Notes: generated from the sequence alone by a model not told the origin. DNA of 64,000 bases from Halohasta litchfieldiae (GCF_002788215.1 NZ_CP024845.1:1860001-1924000), one strand, 5' to 3'. Positions 1 to 9,465 are shown, counted from the stretch's first letter. Program-made: numbers and translations.

Positions 1-162
1 GTGACGGCTTACTCACAAGTACCGGCTGTTTATACGCTCTCTGCGGCTGTTATATTGTTCTTACTGTTCCACACCGTATCCTGTCACGAAACGTTACTCA
101 CTGCTTTCGGTTCGGGTCAGTGGTTCGGCATGCTTTTGACCGGAGCCATCTCACAACACTTT

Positions 163-1749
163 GTGCCACTGGAGACTCAGTCACGGATCGTCCGTGCGCT
201 CGCCGAACGCGGTTACAATGCCGAGCGCGAGGCAGTGACGCTGCTGGCCGGAGCCGACGATCCGACGGCCGCACTGGCAGCAGTCGTCGATGCCACCGAC
301 GACGATGCGCTGCGTATCACCGCCGCCAGCGTTCGGGAAACGCTCAACTCCCCAACCCCCGATCCGGCAGCAGTCTCCACCGAATCACCGTCCTCAAACA
401 CCCCCGTTTCGACTCCAACAAAAAATCCTGAAAAATCAACGGAAGGAGCCGAACGTCCAGTCGAAACTGGGGGGTCTTCGACTGCGGTCGACACCGGTGC
501 TACCGAGCCTCAGTCGAGCTCCGGCCAAGCGTCGACACGCTCCCCGGAGCCAGCCGAGATCACTGGCGATATCACCGGTCGGAGCACCGGAACCGGCGAG
601 TACGGTCAGTTCGTCACCACGTTTAAAGATCGCTACGAGCGGCTTTCCAAACTCTTGGGCGGGCGAGTTAACCACCGCCCGGCCTCAGCAATTCAGGCGA
701 TGGCTGGCGGCAGCGAAGCCGAGATGATCGGGCTTGTCAACGACATTCGGTCGACAGCCAGCGGCCACTGGTTGATCGAACTCGAAGATACGACAGGGAC
801 GTTCCCGGTCCTCGTGATGAAAGATCGCGAGATCGCAAATATGGTCGACGACCTCCTCTTGGACGAATGTATCGCCGTCCAGGGGACCCTCGCCGACGAC
901 AGTGGGATCATGTTCGTCGACTCGCTGTTTTTCCCCGACGTGCCCCGAACGTTCCGCCCCTCGACAGCCGACCGCCACGTGCAGGCCGCGCTTATTTCCG
1001 ATGTCCACGTCGGGAGCCAAGAGTTCATGGCCGACGCTTGGAACCGATTCGCCGACTGGCTCCACACCGAGGAGGCCGAATCCGTCGAATACCTCCTGAT
1101 TGCGGGCGATATGGTCGAGGGTGTGGGAGTGTATCCCGACCAGGACAAAGAGCTGGATATCGTCGACATCTTCGATCAGTACGAGGCGTTCTCGGAGCAT
1201 CTCAAAGCTGTGCCGGGTGATATGGAGATCGTGATGATTCCCGGCAACCACGATGCGGTCCGACTCGCCGAACCACAGCCCGGATTTGACGAGGAGCTGC
1301 GGAACATTATGTCAGCCCACGATGCCCGAATTACAGGCAATCCGTCGACCGTCACAATCGAAGGCGTCTCGATTTTGATGTATCACGGCGTCTCGCTCGA
1401 CGAGGTGATTGCCGAACTTCCCGAAGACAAAGCCAGCTACGACGAGCCGCACAAGGCGATGTACCAGCTGCTTAAAAAGCGGCACGTCGCACCGCAGTAC
1501 GGAGGCAAGATGCGACTTGCACCCGAAACAAAGGACTACTTAGTTATTGACGATGTACCGGACGTCTTCCACACCGGTCACGTCCACAAACTCGGCTGGG
1601 GGAAGTACCACAACGTGTTGTCGGTCAACAGCGGCTGTTGGCAGGCCCAAACCGAGTTCCAGAAGAAAGTCAATATTGACCCTGATGTGGCTCACGCACC
1701 GATTGTCGACCTCGATACACTGAACATGACTGTCCGAAAGTTCGCCTGA
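163..1749 (+). CDS. polD1: DNA polymerase D (family D) small subunit DP1
   Basis: Small subunit of the archaeal replicative polymerase D; it carries the Mre11-like 3'-5' exonuclease that proofreads for the large subunit. The protein has an N-terminal helical domain, a disordered Ser/Thr/Pro-rich acidic linker (roughly residues 60-150), an OB-fold stretch, then a calcineurin-like phosphoesterase domain with its metal motifs in order: SDVHVGS, AGDMVEG, PGNHD, YHG and HTGHVH. The open frame continues back to base 1, but the usual haloarchaeal start (xPLETxSRIVRALAERGYNAEREA) matches a GTG at 163, and the upstream residues look like translated promoter DNA. The protein from this start is 528 residues, normal for the family. 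The gene runs alone and is followed by leuS 63 bp downstream. Confidence 0.93.
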   Translation: MPLETQSRIVRALAERGYNAEREAVTLLAGADDPTAALAAVVDATDDDALRITAASVRETLNSPTPDPAAVSTESPSSNTPVSTPTKNPEKSTEGAERPVETGGSSTAVDTGATEPQSSSGQASTRSPEPAEITGDITGRSTGTGEYGQFVTTFKDRYERLSKLLGGRVNHRPASAIQAMAGGSEAEMIGLVNDIRSTASGHWLIELEDTTGTFPVLVMKDREIANMVDDLLLDECIAVQGTLADDSGIMFVDSLFFPDVPRTFRPSTADRHVQAALISDVHVGSQEFMADAWNRFADWLHTEEAESVEYLLIAGDMVEGVGVYPDQDKELDIVDIFDQYEAFSEHLKAVPGDMEIVMIPGNHDAVRLAEPQPGFDEELRNIMSAHDARITGNPSTVTIEGVSILMYHGVSLDEVIAELPEDKASYDEPHKAMYQLLKKRHVAPQYGGKMRLAPETKDYLVIDDVPDVFHTGHVHKLGWGKYHNVLSVNSGCWQAQTEFQKKVNIDPDVAHAPIVDLDTLNMTVRKFA

Positions 1750-1781
1750 CCGGTCGTCCGAGCGCCGCCAGCGATAGATGC

Positions 1782-1789
1782 TATTTTAG
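1782..1789 (+). promoter_or_regulatory. TATA box of leuS
   Basis: TATTTTAG lies 24-31 bp before the leuS ATG. That places the transcription start almost at the start codon, the leaderless layout seen throughout this window. Confidence 0.6.
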
Positions 1790-1812
1790 GCCCGACACAC
1801 AGAGAGACCCGT

Positions 1813-4689
1813 ATGGATTACAACCCGCAGGAACTCGAAGCCGACTGGCGGGAGCGGTGGGACACCGAGGAGCGGTACGAACCGGATCCCACTTCGACCG
1901 CAGATCCCGAAGCCGAGGAGACGACGTTCATCACGGTCCCGTATCCCTACCCGAGCGGCGGGATGCATATCGGCCACGCCCGAACCTACACTGTCCCCGA
2001 CGTGTATGCCCGATACCGTCGACAGCAGGGCGACAACGTCCTGTTCCCGATGGCATGGCACGTCACCGGAACGCCGATTATCGGTGCGGTCGAGCGCCTC
2101 GAAAAACGCGAGGAAAAACAGATGTCCGTCCTGCAGGACACCTACAACGTCTCCGACGACGTCCTCTCCGACCTCGAAACGCCGATGGGGTACGCCCGGC
2201 ACTTCATCGAAGAACACTACAAAACGGGAATGCAGTCGCTCGGTCTCTCTATCGACTGGCGACGAGAGTTTACGACCAACGACGACCGCTACTCCAAGTT
2301 CATCACCTGGCAGTACGAAACTCTCCGCGAGCGCGGTCGACTCGAAAAGGGCCTCCACCCGGTCAAATTCTGCACTGAGCAGGAAAACCCGGTCACCACT
2401 CACGATCTGCTCGAAGGCGAAAATGTCGAATACCAAGAATACACTCTCGTCAAATTCGAGCAGGGTGATATGGTCGTCCCGATGGCGACGCTTCGACCCG
2501 AAACGGTCCGTGGTGTTACCAACGCCTACATCAACCCCAACTCGACCTACGTCGAGGCAACGGTCGACGGCGAGCAGTGGCTCGTCTCGGTTGAGGCCGC
2601 CGAAAAACTGGAACTGCAGGACCACGAGGTCGACATCACACGCGAGTTCCAAGGCTCGGAGTTCGTCGGCGAACACGTCACTAACCCCGTCACCGGCGAC
2701 GAAGTTCTCGTTCTTCCCGCGGAGTTCGTCGACGCTGACAACGCGACCGGCGTCGTCATGTCGGTCCCTGCTCACAGCCCCGACGACTATCTCGCCCTGC
2801 TGGAGGCGAAGGCCGACCCTGAACGCCTCGAAAGCTACGGCATCGACCCCACAGAGGTCGACGCAATCGAACCCGTTCCCATTCTCGATGTCGAAGGCTA
2901 CGGCGACATTCCAGCCAAAGACGCCGTCGAATCGGCTGGAATCACCAGCAGTAACAACCCGAATCTCAAAGAGGTCACACAGGACGTCTACAACGCGGAG
3001 TTCCACACCGGTCGACTCCACGACGAGTACGGCGAGTTCAGCGGCGAACTCATCGAGGACGTGCGCGACGAGTTAGCCGCTGCCTACCGTGAGCAGGGCT
3101 CGTTTGGCGAGCTGTACGACTTCCCGGAACCCGTCATCTCTCGGGCTGGCGGTAAAGTAGTCGTCGCCTATCAGGATACGTGGTTCCTCAGCTACAACGA
3201 CGAGGACTGGAAAGCCGAGGCCAAGCGCGTCGTCGACCAGCTGGACACCATCCCCGACAACACCCGTGGGGAGTACGACCACACCATCGACTGGCTCAAC
3301 GAGTGGCCCTGTATTCGGAACTACGGGTTGGGCACCCGACTGCCGTGGGACGAGAGCTTCGTCATCGAGCCGCTGAGCGACTCGACGATCTATATGGCCT
3401 ACTACACCATCGCTCACCGACTCGACGAGATTCCGACCGAGGATCTCGACCGCGAATTCTTCGACGCGCTGTTCTACGGCGACAAGGCAGTCGACGGCAA
3501 AGCGGACCCTCGTGCACTCGACCTGCGAGCCGAATGGCAGTACTGGTATCCCGTCACCCAGCGGTTTTCGGCCAACGACCTCATCTCGAACCACCTCACG
3601 TTCTATCTGTTCCACCACGCCGAACTGTTCGACGAGGCTCAGTGGCCCGAAGGAATCACCATCATGGGAATGGGCCTCTTGGAAGGCGAGAAGATGTCCT
3701 CGTCGAAGGGCCACGTCGTCCTCCCCGGCAAGGCAATCGAGGACTACGGAGCCGACACCGTTCGGTTCTTCCTGCTGAACTCCGCCGAGCCGTGGCAGGA
3801 TTACGACTGGCGCTCTGAGCAGGTCGCGGGTGTCGAAAGGCAACTCACGCGCTTCTGGAACCGTGCCCAAGAACTGATCAGCGAAGATGTGACCGATGAT
3901 GTCGACCCGGATACTGACCTCGAACATATCGACCGCTGGCTGCTCTCGAAACTCCAGACCACGGTTGCGGACGTCACTGCGGCCCTCGACAATTCCGAGA
4001 CCCGGACCGCCTCGCAGGCAGCGTTCTACGGCTTCGACGAACACCTCAAATGGTATCGTCGACGGGCCGATCTCGACCGACCGGGCGCTCAGTGGACGCT
4101 CCAGCATGTCCTCGAAACCCGACTTCGGCTTCTGGCCCCCTTCATTCCGTTCATGACGAACGAACTCCACGAGCAGTTGACGGGGACCCCAGCCGAGGAC
4201 GCGCCATGGCCCGAGGTCGAAAGCGAGTGGCAGTCGACGCGCACCGAGACTGAGGAGCGGGGGATCGAGCGACTCACCGGTGACATTCAAGATATTCTCA
4301 AAGTCACCGAACAGGACCCCGAGACGATTCGGGTCTATGTGGCCGCTGACTGGAAGCAATCGGTCTTCGAGACGGTTCGGGAGACCGGTACCAACGTTGG
4401 CGATGTGATGGGGGAAGTGATGCAGGACCCTGATCTTCGAGAGCGCGGCAACGAAGTCAATCAGTTGGTTCAGGATCTGGTCGAACTGGTTCGGAGTCTC
4501 GACGACGATGTGTTGGCCGTGATGGATGAGATCGACGAGCGTTCGACCTATGAGACGGCCGTCGACTTCCTCGAACGAGAGTACGACGCCGCCGTCGAGA
4601 TCTATGCCGAGGACGGCGTGGAGATCGACGATCCCGAAGATCGGGCCTCGAAAGCAGTGCCGTTCCGGCCAGCGATCCACATCGAGTAG
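1813..4689 (+). CDS. leuS: Leucyl-tRNA synthetase
   Basis: Class Ia synthetase that charges tRNA-Leu in the cytoplasm. The first ATP-binding signature is at residues 52-55 (MHIGHARTY context) and the second, EKMSSSKG, is near residue 627. Between them lies a large insert corresponding to the CP1 editing domain, and the C-terminal half holds the anticodon-binding helical domain and a charged C-terminal extension. At 958 residues it has the length of the archaeal/eukaryal type. The ATG is supported by the TATA box about 28 bp upstream. Several long antisense frames across this gene are GC-bias shadows. Confidence 0.97.
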   Translation: MDYNPQELEADWRERWDTEERYEPDPTSTADPEAEETTFITVPYPYPSGGMHIGHARTYTVPDVYARYRRQQGDNVLFPMAWHVTGTPIIGAVERLEKREEKQMSVLQDTYNVSDDVLSDLETPMGYARHFIEEHYKTGMQSLGLSIDWRREFTTNDDRYSKFITWQYETLRERGRLEKGLHPVKFCTEQENPVTTHDLLEGENVEYQEYTLVKFEQGDMVVPMATLRPETVRGVTNAYINPNSTYVEATVDGEQWLVSVEAAEKLELQDHEVDITREFQGSEFVGEHVTNPVTGDEVLVLPAEFVDADNATGVVMSVPAHSPDDYLALLEAKADPERLESYGIDPTEVDAIEPVPILDVEGYGDIPAKDAVESAGITSSNNPNLKEVTQDVYNAEFHTGRLHDEYGEFSGELIEDVRDELAAAYREQGSFGELYDFPEPVISRAGGKVVVAYQDTWFLSYNDEDWKAEAKRVVDQLDTIPDNTRGEYDHTIDWLNEWPCIRNYGLGTRLPWDESFVIEPLSDSTIYMAYYTIAHRLDEIPTEDLDREFFDALFYGDKAVDGKADPRALDLRAEWQYWYPVTQRFSANDLISNHLTFYLFHHAELFDEAQWPEGITIMGMGLLEGEKMSSSKGHVVLPGKAIEDYGADTVRFFLLNSAEPWQDYDWRSEQVAGVERQLTRFWNRAQELISEDVTDDVDPDTDLEHIDRWLLSKLQTTVADVTAALDNSETRTASQAAFYGFDEHLKWYRRRADLDRPGAQWTLQHVLETRLRLLAPFIPFMTNELHEQLTGTPAEDAPWPEVESEWQSTRTETEERGIERLTGDIQDILKVTEQDPETIRVYVAADWKQSVFETVRETGTNVGDVMGEVMQDPDLRERGNEVNQLVQDLVELVRSLDDDVLAVMDEIDERSTYETAVDFLEREYDAAVEIYAEDGVEIDDPEDRASKAVPFRPAIHIE

Positions 4690-4764
4690 ATCGACCACCC
4701 ACCAAGAGCCACAGTCACGTTTTGCTGACACCCCGCTTATAGGATTTCGACACCAAATACATGT

Positions 4765-4974
4765 ATGAGCAACGAACAGTCCGATCCCGGCGTTCTCGAA
4801 TCGGCGTACAGAACGGTGACCCCTGGCTATAAGAGCCACGACGACACGGGGATGGATCTCATTGGCTGGGTCGTCTTTCTCGGCGTGATGACGCTGCTGT
4901 TCCCGTTGATCCCTGTCTTCCTGCTAGTGGTCGGTGTCGAGAAACTCCTCGTACGGCTCCGAAAGCAACAGTAG
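4765..4974 (+). CDS. Small haloarchaeal membrane protein (DUF7535-like)
   Basis: A 69-residue protein with a polar N-terminus containing a TVTPGYKSHDD-type stretch, then one long hydrophobic region (about residues 31-58) that probably forms one or two membrane segments, and a short basic tail. It resembles a small conserved haloarchaeal membrane family, DUF7535 as I recall it, of unknown function. A TATA-like TTATAG at 4737-4742 sits 28 bp before the ATG, so it is transcribed independently of leuS. The next gene is convergent, 7 bp away. Confidence 0.75.
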   Translation: MSNEQSDPGVLESAYRTVTPGYKSHDDTGMDLIGWVVFLGVMTLLFPLIPVFLLVVGVEKLLVRLRKQQ

Positions 4975-4981
4975 ACAACGA

Positions 4982-5998
4982 CTACTCGGCTACCCCAAGC
5001 AGATCGAACTCGGTCCCGTTTCCGTTCTCGGTTGCTTGCGTGTACACAACGTGAGCGGCCGCAACGTCCTGAATTGCCAAGCCGGTCGAATCGAAGACGG
5101 TGATTCCGTCGTCGACTGTTCGTCCCTCCTTCTGGTCGACCACGATTTCGCCAAGCGAGCCGTAGATATCGTCGTCGGTGAGTGTACCCTCGCTGTACGG
5201 GACGTTGATTTCTCCCGAGTGGGTAGTCTGTTCGTAATCGTCGATCACGAGTTTGGCGTCCAACAGAATCTGGTCGGCAAGTTCGTGTTTCCCCGCTGCA
5301 TCTGCGCCGATGGCATTGATATGGGTGTGATCGCCCACGTCCTCACGGTCGACAATCGGTGATTCGACCGGCGTCACGGTCGAGAGGACGTCACAGCCTG
5401 CGGCCTCAGCGACCGATCCAGCCCGGATTTCGAAGCGGTCTTCGAACTGATCGATGAACTCGGCGGCGCGCTCGGGGTCGACATCCGAAATCACGACCTC
5501 CTCGATAGGGCGAACTGCTGCGATGGCTTCCAGTTGGCTGTAGGACTGGACGCCAGCGCCCACGATGCCGAGCGACCGTGCCTCAGGGATAGCGAGATGG
5601 TCGGTTGCGACTGCTGCGGCCCCACCGGTTCGGAGCATCGTCAGCTCGCGACCGTCCATAATCGACAGTGGAAAGGCGTTCTTTGGATCTGAGTAGATCA
5701 TCGTTCCCAACACGGTCGGCAGTCCATACTCGGCGCGATTGTCGGGGTGGACGTTGACCCATTTGACGCCCGCCGCATCCCAGCCATCGTTCGTTTCGAC
5801 CGAATCGCCACGAACGTTGAGATAGGCTGGCATCGACCGAAAATCACCGTTGTACTGCGGGAGATCGATGTAGGATTTGGCTGGCATCTGGGCGTCGTCG
5901 CGCTGGTAGGCCCCGAAGGCGTCTTCGAGCGCCGAAATCAGCTGCCCCATCGGTGCGTTCGCCCGGACATCCTCGCTATCGAGCAGCAGCGTGTGCAT
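4982..5998 (-). CDS. Ornithine cyclodeaminase / alanine dehydrogenase family protein
   Basis: NAD(P)-dependent enzyme of the OCD/mu-crystallin family, 338 residues. The N-terminal substrate-binding part includes KWVNVHPDN and the MDGRELTMLRTGGAAA stretch characteristic of the family. The Rossmann motif GIVGAGVQSYSQLEA follows, with an acidic residue (SDVD) after beta-2, and the family motif HINAIGADAAGKHEL. Haloarchaeal members are usually annotated as alanine dehydrogenase or ornithine cyclodeaminase, and sequence alone does not decide between them. A TATA-like TTAATA (about 6020-6026 on the minus strand) lies 25 bp upstream of the ATG. Confidence 0.88.
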   Translation of the reverse strand: MHTLLLDSEDVRANAPMGQLISALEDAFGAYQRDDAQMPAKSYIDLPQYNGDFRSMPAYLNVRGDSVETNDGWDAAGVKWVNVHPDNRAEYGLPTVLGTMIYSDPKNAFPLSIMDGRELTMLRTGGAAAVATDHLAIPEARSLGIVGAGVQSYSQLEAIAAVRPIEEVVISDVDPERAAEFIDQFEDRFEIRAGSVAEAAGCDVLSTVTPVESPIVDREDVGDHTHINAIGADAAGKHELADQILLDAKLVIDDYEQTTHSGEINVPYSEGTLTDDDIYGSLGEIVVDQKEGRTVDDGITVFDSTGLAIQDVAAAHVVYTQATENGNGTEFDLLGVAE

Positions 5999-6155
5999 AT
6001 AGATTGGTTCGACGCCGTGATATTAACGCGTGGGGTCGTCGACAGCCGCGACTCACGAGTTCGAGAATAGCACCGAGTACCGCAAAATCAATTACTCGAC
6101 AACAATACCGTTCGGAGAGTCAGCAGGTGGTGTGTGGCCTATCTTCACATCGTCT

Positions 6156-6191
6156 CGCGGGCGAGGCCCGCGTGGCGGCGAAGCCGCCACG
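6156..6191. repeat. Two adjacent perfect hairpins downstream of the thermosome gene
   Basis: Two GC-only palindromes touch each other: CGCGGGC-GAG-GCCCGCG (6156-6172) and CGTGGCGGC-GAA-GCCGCCACG (6171-6191), with 7- and 9-bp stems and three-base loops. They lie between the thermosome stop codon and the promoter of the next minus-strand gene. No T-run follows on the minus strand, so they do not look like a simple terminator. Similar triloop palindromes occur at 8626-8670. Confidence 0.6.
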
Positions 6192-6274
6192 TTAGAGGCG
6201 CCAGCGACGCTGGCCGCCCGCTCGACACCGAGGCGGTTTGCCACTCACCGTTGGTTCGTGTTTTCCCGCCTCGC

Positions 6275-7945
6275 TTACATCGCGCCGCCCATGCCACCCA
6301 TCCCGCCCATGCCACCCATGCCGCCGGGTGCGCCGCCTTCCTCGTCGCCACCGGAGGTCGACAGATCGCCCGCGGCGATGATGTCGTCGATCTTCAGAAC
6401 GAGGTTTGCGGCCTCGGTTGCAGACGCCAGGGCCTGCTCTTTGGCGTGGGCTGGCTCGACGATGCCGGCGTCGAAGGTGTCCTCGACGTTGCCGGTGAAT
6501 GCGTTGAGGCCAGCGTGGGTGTCGCCGCCTTCGTGTTCCGCACGGAGGTCGACGAGCAGGTCAATCGAGTCGAGGCCAGCGTTCTCCGCGAGGACGCGGG
6601 GAACGAGTTCGAGCGAATCAGCGAAGGCCTCGACGGCCAGCTGTTCGCGGCCGGAGACCGAGTCGGCGTAATCGCGGAGTCGGGACGCGAGTTCGACCTC
6701 AGGTGCGCCACCACCGGCGAGGACGCGACCGTCGGAGACGGTCGTCGAGACGACGTCGATGGCGTCGTTGATACCACGTTCGAGTTCGTCGACGACGTGG
6801 TCGGTCGAACCGCGGAGCAGGAGCGTCACGCCGTGGACCTCGTCGCCAGTGCCTTCGACGTAGAACAGCTCGTCGTCCTCGTCGCGTCGGACCGAGCCTT
6901 TACCCAGATCGGCGGCGGTCACCGAGTCGACATCGGAGACGACCGAGCCACCGAGGACGTTCTTGAGGAACTTGATGTCGGACTTCTTGGTCCGGCGAAT
7001 AGCGAGGATGCCCTCTTTGGCAAGGTAGTGCTGGGCGAGGTCGTCGATGCCTTTCTGACAGAAGACGACGTCAGCACCGCTGTCGACGATTGCCTCGACT
7101 TTCTGTTTGAGCTGCTTTTCCTCTTGATCGAGGAAGTTCTGGAGCTGATCAGGGGTCTCAATCGAGACTTGGGTGTCGACGTCCGACTCTTCGATCTCGA
7201 TTGCCTCGTTGAGCAGCAGCGTGTCGGCGCTCTCGAAGTTCGTCGGCATGTCGCCGTGGGCCGCGTTCTTATTGATGACTGCACCGACCAAGAGATCGGA
7301 CTCTCCGGCCGAGCGGCCGGTCTGGGTCTCGATCTTGACGTTTTCGAGGTCGACGACGTGGGAGCCGTCGTCGGCTTCGACGGTGACCTGCTGGACTGCG
7401 CGAACGACGAGATCGGCGAGGACGTCCTTTTCGAGCTCTGCGCCCTTGCCGGTCATCGAGGTCTCGGCGACCTTCTGGAGCAGCTGTTCATCGTCAGGGT
7501 CGACTGGCTCGGCGATGTTGTCGACTTCTTCGCGGGCTTTCTCGCTTGCGAGGTGGTAGCCTTTGATAATCGCAGTCGGGTGGATCTCCTGTTCGAGAAG
7601 GTCCTCGGCATTCTTCAGGAGTTCGCCGGCGATTGCGACGGCGGTCGTCGTGCCGTCGCCTGCCTCGTCTTCCTGTGTCTCGGCGACTTCGACGATCATC
7701 TCGGCGGTCGGGTTGTCGATGTCCATCTCGGTGAGGATGGTGACACCATCGTTGGTGATGGTGACATCGCCCATCGAGTTGACGAGCATCTTGTCCATCC
7801 CTTTCGGTCCGAGTGTCGACCGTACGGCCTCGGCGACTGACCGGGCTGCAGAGATGTTATACTGCTGGGCGTCCTTATCTTGGACGCGCTGTGAATCCTC
7901 TCCGAGAATGATCATCGGCTGACCTTGCTGCATACGCTGACTCAT
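6275..7945 (-). CDS. ths: Thermosome subunit (group II chaperonin)
   Basis: ATP-driven protein-folding chamber subunit, related to eukaryotic CCT/TRiC, 556 residues. Diagnostic features are [27 protein letters not shown] near the N-terminus, GDGTTTAV (nucleotide binding, catalytic Asp) and [10 protein letters not shown] in the C-terminal equatorial domain. The tail is a GGM repeat ([16 protein letters not shown]), typical of haloarchaeal chaperonins, which probably protrudes into the cavity. The promoter is strong: a TATA-like box about 33 bp upstream, plus an AGGTG Shine-Dalgarno-like motif 4-9 nt before the ATG. The gene is monocistronic. Confidence 0.97.
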   Translation of the reverse strand: MSQRMQQGQPMIILGEDSQRVQDKDAQQYNISAARSVAEAVRSTLGPKGMDKMLVNSMGDVTITNDGVTILTEMDIDNPTAEMIVEVAETQEDEAGDGTTTAVAIAGELLKNAEDLLEQEIHPTAIIKGYHLASEKAREEVDNIAEPVDPDDEQLLQKVAETSMTGKGAELEKDVLADLVVRAVQQVTVEADDGSHVVDLENVKIETQTGRSAGESDLLVGAVINKNAAHGDMPTNFESADTLLLNEAIEIEESDVDTQVSIETPDQLQNFLDQEEKQLKQKVEAIVDSGADVVFCQKGIDDLAQHYLAKEGILAIRRTKKSDIKFLKNVLGGSVVSDVDSVTAADLGKGSVRRDEDDELFYVEGTGDEVHGVTLLLRGSTDHVVDELERGINDAIDVVSTTVSDGRVLAGGGAPEVELASRLRDYADSVSGREQLAVEAFADSLELVPRVLAENAGLDSIDLLVDLRAEHEGGDTHAGLNAFTGNVEDTFDAGIVEPAHAKEQALASATEAANLVLKIDDIIAAGDLSTSGGDEEGGAPGGMGGMGGMGGMGGAM

Positions 7946-7948
7946 AGT

Positions 7949-7983
7949 ACACCTGATTGATTGTTTGTGATTCTATATAAATT
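7949..7983 (-). promoter_or_regulatory. Thermosome promoter and Shine-Dalgarno-like site
   Basis: On the minus strand AATTTATATA (7974-7983) is a near-ideal haloarchaeal TATA box, and AGGTGT (7949-7954) lies just before the ATG at 7945. Having both gives a short leader with a ribosome site rather than a leaderless start, consistent with a highly expressed heat-shock gene. Confidence 0.7.
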
Positions 7984-8265
7984 CTGTGGTAGCGAGAGGA
8001 CCACCGGCGACCAGAGATATTGGATTGATGATCAGTAAACACACGGCAGGCTGTACAATCAAGACAATTCGTGTGCCTCGATAACACACGACTTTATTTG
8101 GTGTGTGACGGTGATTTTTGCACTTTTATATACTGTGTCGGACGGTAGTCGACACCTACTTTGAAAGTAATCACTGCATTATTGCTGGTAACCAGTCTGT
8201 ATCTGTCGACAAGCGGTAGCAATCGCTAGTAATGTAACTTCGACGAGGAGAACGAGAGGGGTCGG
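7984..8265. other. Intergenic region with an orphan TATA-like element
   Basis: About 280 bp without a recognisable gene. It holds one strong AT element, TTTTATATA at 8124-8132, readable as a TATA box on either strand. No open frame begins at the expected distance on either strand. An untranslated RNA starting here is possible but not shown by sequence. Confidence 0.4.
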
Positions 8266-8436
8266 TTATGTTTCGAGTTCGCTCGGATCGGTGAGGAACT
8301 CACTGTCGACACGATCAGGTTCGGGTGGCCTGGCCTGTTCACCCAGTAACTCTCGCTCGCGGTTGTTCAGTTTCGACTCTAGCTGTGCGAGCTTGTTGCG
8401 GCCTTTCCGTTCGCGGCCTGCTTTCGTGTCTGGCAT
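8266..8436 (-). CDS. Small charged haloarchaeal protein
   Basis: A 56-residue, strongly charged protein beginning MPDTKAGRERKGRNKLAQLESKLNNRE and ending in an acidic tail. Short proteins with an MPDTKxGRERKGxNKxxQLE start recur in haloarchaea, as I remember them; function unknown. The open frame could start five codons earlier, but a TATA-like stretch around 8463-8470 lies 30 bp from the ATG at 8436, which favours this start. The middle is probably helical and the whole protein soluble. Confidence 0.65.
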   Translation of the reverse strand: MPDTKAGRERKGRNKLAQLESKLNNRERELLGEQARPPEPDRVDSEFLTDPSELET

Positions 8437-8579
8437 TGTCAACCGTGTCAAGGAATGCCATGGTTATGAAGCTTTCTATGTCGACAACTGTTCACATGCA
8501 CCGCTCTTGAGTGAATACGCTGTCAGAAATGCTTGCATAGAGAGTCGACGGAGTTGATATTGGTACACCCGAACGCACG

Positions 8580-8695
8580 GCCAGAACAGGGATTTGAACT
8601 CACTCGCTCGGCTTCGCCTCGCTCACGGGTGCAGAGCACCCGTTCGCTAGCGTGGCGCATAGCGCCACGCCTCGCTCGCTGCTCAAATCCCTGTT
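8580..8695. repeat. tRNA-Ser 3'-end duplication with inverted ends and internal hairpins
   Basis: Bases 8580-8599 are identical over 20 bp to 8770-8789, the 3' (T-arm and acceptor) end of the adjacent tRNA-Ser gene. The first part, 8585-8597, recurs as a 13-bp inverted copy at 8683-8695, so the piece is bounded by inverted repeats. Inside are triloop palindromes at 8626-8642 (7-bp stem) and 8650-8670 (9-bp stem). No protein is encoded. This could be an old attachment-site duplication or a small non-autonomous palindromic element. Confidence 0.6.
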
Positions 8696-8768
8696 TGATG
8701 TCGTGTTCCGACTCACGTCGACCGAGCACACGCTACGCGGTGCTCGAAGTTATTGTTCGTCGGAAAAA

Positions 8769-8849
8769 CGCCAGAACAGGGATTTGAACCCTGGATCCCA
8801 AAGGGAACACGCTTTCCAGGCGTGCGCCTTACCACTCGGCCATTCTGGC
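8769..8849 (-). tRNA. tRNA-Ser (anticodon GGA)
   Basis: On the minus strand the sequence folds as a type II tRNA of 81 nt: acceptor GCCAGAA/TTCTGGC, D-arm GCCGAGTGGTAAGGC, anticodon arm CACGC-CTGGAAA-GCGTG with anticodon GGA, a long variable arm with TCCC/GGGA pairing, and T-arm CAGGG-TTCAAAT-CCCTG. The discriminator base is G, as in serine tRNAs. CCA is not encoded, and a T-run follows directly. The GGA anticodon reads UCC and UCU. Confidence 0.95.
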
Positions 8850-8878
8850 TCGTATCCAACCATAGCCTGCTTGCGATT

Positions 8879-9085
8879 TTAAGTCCTTCCCTTCGCGGCC
8901 AGCCGTGGTTCGGCGAAATACGACATCATCCCGGCGGTCGTTCCAACCAGCAACCCAATGACAATCATGCCGAGATACCCCGTCGGCAGCGACCCGATCA
9001 GCAGGCGATACCCCTGTACGCAGACGAGGAACGTCAGCATGCCGACCGTCCCCCAAAGCACACTCGATTTCGTTCTGCGTCTCAC
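8879..9085 (-). CDS. Small two-helix membrane protein
   Basis: A 68-residue protein with a basic N-terminus (MRRRTKSS) and two hydrophobic stretches (about 9-32 and 38-58). No family is recognised. It starts at a GTG whose GTGA overlaps the ridA stop codon by 4 nt, so it is translationally coupled to ridA and almost certainly co-transcribed. It ends about 30 bp before the tRNA gene on the same strand. Confidence 0.6.
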   Translation of the reverse strand: MRRRTKSSVLWGTVGMLTFLVCVQGYRLLIGSLPTGYLGMIVIGLLVGTTAGMMSYFAEPRLAAKGRT

Positions 9086-9465
9086 GGCTCCATCGTTGCA
9101 ACCGCCTCGATCTCGACGTCGACGCCCTTCGGGAGCGCTCCGGCTTCGACCGCGCTCCGGGCCGGTGGCTCGGCGTCGAAATAGCTTTTATACGTCTCGT
9201 TCATCTCGGCGAAGTCATCGATATCGGCCAGAAACACCGTCGTCTTCAGCACCGCACTCGCATCAAGCCCCTCGGACTCCAAGATAGCCACCACATTATC
9301 AAGTGCCTGTGCGGTCTGCTCGGCGACCGACTTCTCGTCGAGCAGCTCCCCGTCGGGCGTCAGTGGAATCTGTCCAGCCGTATACAGCGTCGACCCATCG
9401 GTCGTCGCCTGACTGTAGGCCCCAACCGCCGCTGGCGCGTCCTCGGTACTGATCGTCCGTTTCAT
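9082..9465 (-). CDS. ridA: RidA family enamine/imine deaminase
   Basis: Trimeric YjgF/YER057c/UK114 protein that hydrolyses the reactive 2-aminoacrylate and imines released by PLP-dependent dehydratases. The family signature PPARSAVEAGALPKGVDVEIEAVA, with its carboxylate-binding arginine, is near the C-terminus, and GAYSQATTDGSTLYTAGQIPL is near the N-terminus. The open frame extends further upstream, but MKRTISTEDAP at 9465 is the family start, and a TATA-like CTTATGC lies 26 bp before it. The threonine dehydratase gene ilvA, whose toxic product RidA removes in other organisms, lies only 0.3 kb away. Confidence 0.93.
   Translation of the reverse strand: MKRTISTEDAPAAVGAYSQATTDGSTLYTAGQIPLTPDGELLDEKSVAEQTAQALDNVVAILESEGLDASAVLKTTVFLADIDDFAEMNETYKSYFDAEPPARSAVEAGALPKGVDVEIEAVATMEP

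Noticed and set aside
1..162. Extended N-terminus of the polymerase D small subunit
   Set aside because: The open frame reaches base 1, but the extra residues do not resemble the family and would add a spurious hydrophobic segment; GTG at 163 matches the conserved start.
6134..7840. 568-codon plus-strand frame antisense to the thermosome gene
   Set aside because: Its composition mirrors the opposite codons of a certain gene, as in other long antisense frames in GC-rich haloarchaeal DNA (also 3073-4839 and 19436-21130). No domain is recognisable.
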